Assembly (NCBI GenBank): GCA_030049955.1
Contig: JASIJX010000628.1
Coordinates: 1-8,047 of the forward strand
DNA from: Acidobacteriaceae bacterium
Lineage (GTDB): Bacteria > Acidobacteriota > Terriglobia > Terriglobales > Acidobacteriaceae
Reading direction: 5' to 3'
DNA: 8,047 bases
In this document: piece after piece, positions 7,263 to 8,047 of the stretch
Layout: every line of letters begins with the position of its first letter
Numbering within the stretch: the first letter of the stretch is position 1
The notes under the pieces: model-generated
What the model was told of the DNA's origin: nothing
Databases searched by the model: none
The model's input: only the letters and a program-made list of their open reading frames with translations
Made by a program: the position numbers and the translations under genes

Positions 7263-7394
7263 CTAACTTTTGGCGAGGAGCCTAAATAGATTTGCGTGCA
7301 TGAGGCAGGCGCAGGCGAGGAAGTGGAAGGCACCCAGCGTGGCCATGAGTCTTGTCATTGCCGTCGGTGAGTGCATTATCGCCGAGTCACTCAT
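7263..7394 (-). pseudogene. Possible transposase C-terminal remnant
   Basis: Read on the minus strand from 7394 to the TAG at 7263-7265, this gives 43 residues ending in a hydrophobic tail with FHFLACACLMHANLF and a final RLLAKS. DDE transposases of the IS5/IS4 type often end in a similar aromatic and hydrophobic tail, which is why I flag it. The frame stays open upstream to about 7493, but that part has no transposase motif I recognise and no catalytic residue is visible. If real, it is only a 3' scrap; it may equally be chance coding. Confidence 0.25.
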
Positions 7395-7440
7395 TGACTC
7401 ATTTCGGTCTCCCGCCAGCCATGGGAGATTGGACCAATTT

Positions 7441-7456
7441 GCCCCATAATTGGGGC
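7441..7456 (+). terminator. Candidate weak terminator hairpin after the efflux operon
   Basis: GCCCCA (7441-7446) pairs perfectly with TGGGGC (7451-7456) across TAAT, followed by CTGTTTTG. The T-run is short and interrupted and the stem only six base pairs. It lies about 235 bases after the outer-membrane gene stop. It is the best plus-strand terminator candidate downstream of the operon, but weak. Confidence 0.35.
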
Positions 7457-7595
7457 CTGTTTTGAGGGAATTTAGCAGTGGAGAATAGTTCGCTTTCTAC
7501 TTGGTCCACCATACAGTCGTAAGTTTGTTAATATCTGCGTCTTATAGCAACAAATTCCCAAATTTCCCCGCATAATTGACAGCCTTTGCCCCTGA

Positions 7596-7624
7596 AGGAC
7601 ACAGGAGAGGATTCTCCGCGTCCT
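7596..7624. repeat. Two-part hairpin upstream of the DUF5681 gene
   Basis: AGGAC (7596-7600) pairs with GTCCT (7620-7624), and inside it GGAGA (7604-7608) pairs with TCTCC (7613-7617) around a GGAT loop. A 3x2 internal loop separates the two 5-bp stems. No T-run follows, so it is not an intrinsic terminator. It could be an operator, a leader RNA structure or a mobile-element feature. Confidence 0.4.
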
Positions 7625-7768
7625 GAAACCTGGCCTATAACAGAGCCATTCTCTGATCGGGAAATGCCGAGTGTCCTCCGGAAAAAAGGAACGTCGGGGA
7701 GCGCTCAGAATAAAACGGCCTTATATTCTGACTTCCGCTGTTCTTGGGCGTATGGCCGACTAACCGAC

Positions 7769-8047
7769 ATGAACGACGATAGAGAGATAGAAGACTATGA
7801 AGTCGGCTATCGGAAGCCCCCCAAAAGCGGTCAGTTCAAAAAGAGGAAGTCGGGAAACCCTTCCGGGCGCCCAAAGAAACCGTCAGACTTCGGATCGAAG
7901 TTGCTCCGAGAACTCGACTCAAAACTGATCGTAAACGAGAAGGGAAAACGGAAAGTCATCACGAAGTCTGAGGGAATCGTAAAGCAGTTGCTAAACAAGT
8001 CTCTCCGGACATCATCCATCAACACGTCTGCTGGTTACTTTGCACCA
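7769..8047 (+). CDS. DUF5681 domain protein, partial (runs off the right edge)
   Basis: The first 93 codons of a gene with no stop before the window ends. The protein opens with an acidic stretch (MNDDREIEDYE), then YEVGYRKPPKSGQFKK (10-25) and SGNPSGRPKK (28-37). It continues to a lysine-rich segment with KLIVNEKGKRKVITKSE and IVKQLLNKS. The order GYxKPP - FKKxxSGNPxGRP - LL(R/x)EL - G(R/K)xxxITK - (A/I)VKQLxNK is what I know as the DUF5681 domain, of unknown function, often seen near phage-like genes. The start at 7769 places the domain near the N-terminus as usual, but no clear ribosome binding site precedes it. The frame is open upstream to an ATG at 7664, which would add 35 unrelated residues. 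G+C is about 50% over 7801-8040, lower than the efflux genes, so horizontal acquisition is possible. The basic character suggests nucleic-acid contact, which is inference. Confidence 0.82.
   Translation, partial: MNDDREIEDYEVGYRKPPKSGQFKKRKSGNPSGRPKKPSDFGSKLLRELDSKLIVNEKGKRKVITKSEGIVKQLLNKSLRTSSINTSAGYFAP

Larger units (their letters stand above)
7208..7768. other. Non-coding, partly AT-rich gap after the efflux operon
   Basis: 561 bases with no complete gene I can support. It holds a short minus-strand frame resembling a transposase tail (7263-7394), a GC hairpin (7441-7456), an 8-base inverted repeat GGGAATTT/AAATTCCC (7466-7473 and 7552-7559), and a longer two-part hairpin (7596-7624). 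A hand count of 7501-7560 gives about 38% G+C, against roughly 60% in sampled lines of the permease gene. The composition changes here, as is common at junctions with acquired DNA. Confidence 0.6.

Noticed and set aside
7079..7333. Minus-strand 84-codon frame across the outer-membrane factor 3' end
   Set aside because: Half of it is antisense to a well-supported gene, and its frame differs from the possible transposase tail.
7576..7581. Consensus -35 box TTGACA
   Set aside because: No acceptable -10 box lies 16-18 bases downstream; the TATAAC at 7636-7641 is much too far away.
7664..7768. Upstream in-frame ATG for the DUF5681 gene
   Set aside because: It would add 35 residues with no family similarity, whereas the domain normally sits near the N-terminus; no ribosome binding site favours it.

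Overview
The window is about 8 kb of bacterial DNA whose centre is one complete tripartite RND efflux operon on the plus strand (1370-7207): inner-membrane permease, periplasmic adaptor, outer-membrane factor. The envelope is therefore Gram-negative. The permease-first gene order and the permease N-terminus (MWIVKLALDRPYTF) resemble efflux operons I know from Acidobacteriota and similar soil bacteria. That placement rests on style alone: there is no rRNA or other phylogenetic marker here.

Layout. Bases 1-205 hold nothing I can support. A minus-strand Rid (YjgF/YER057c/UK114) family gene lies at 206-601 with a strong Shine-Dalgarno. Bases 602-1369 are a gene-poor divergent intergenic region. 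It holds two 17-base direct repeats and a 7-bp perfect hairpin, together possibly an eroded insertion-sequence end. It also holds a 9-codon leader ORF ending two bases before the permease. The efflux genes follow at 1370-4546, 4539-5762 and 5759-7207, overlapping by 8 and 4 bases, so they are very likely co-transcribed and translationally coupled. No regulator gene is adjacent. Bases 7208-7768 are non-coding and AT-rich in part, with two clear hairpins and a short minus-strand stretch that reads like the tail of a transposase. At 7769 a DUF5681-type gene begins and runs off the right edge.

How the genes work together. The permease would use the proton gradient to capture substrates from the periplasm or inner leaflet. 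The adaptor would bridge it to the trimeric outer-membrane lipoprotein channel for export out of the cell. Substrate cannot be told from sequence; the permease is of the hydrophobe/amphiphile (HAE-1, AcrB-like) type rather than one I can assign to metals. The Rid protein and the DUF5681 gene show no visible functional link to the pump.

I do not see a clear new system. The best leads are the permease's missing transmembrane lysine (Ala951 at the AcrB K940 position), the translation-coupling architecture at two gene starts, and possible mobile-element debris on both sides of the operon.
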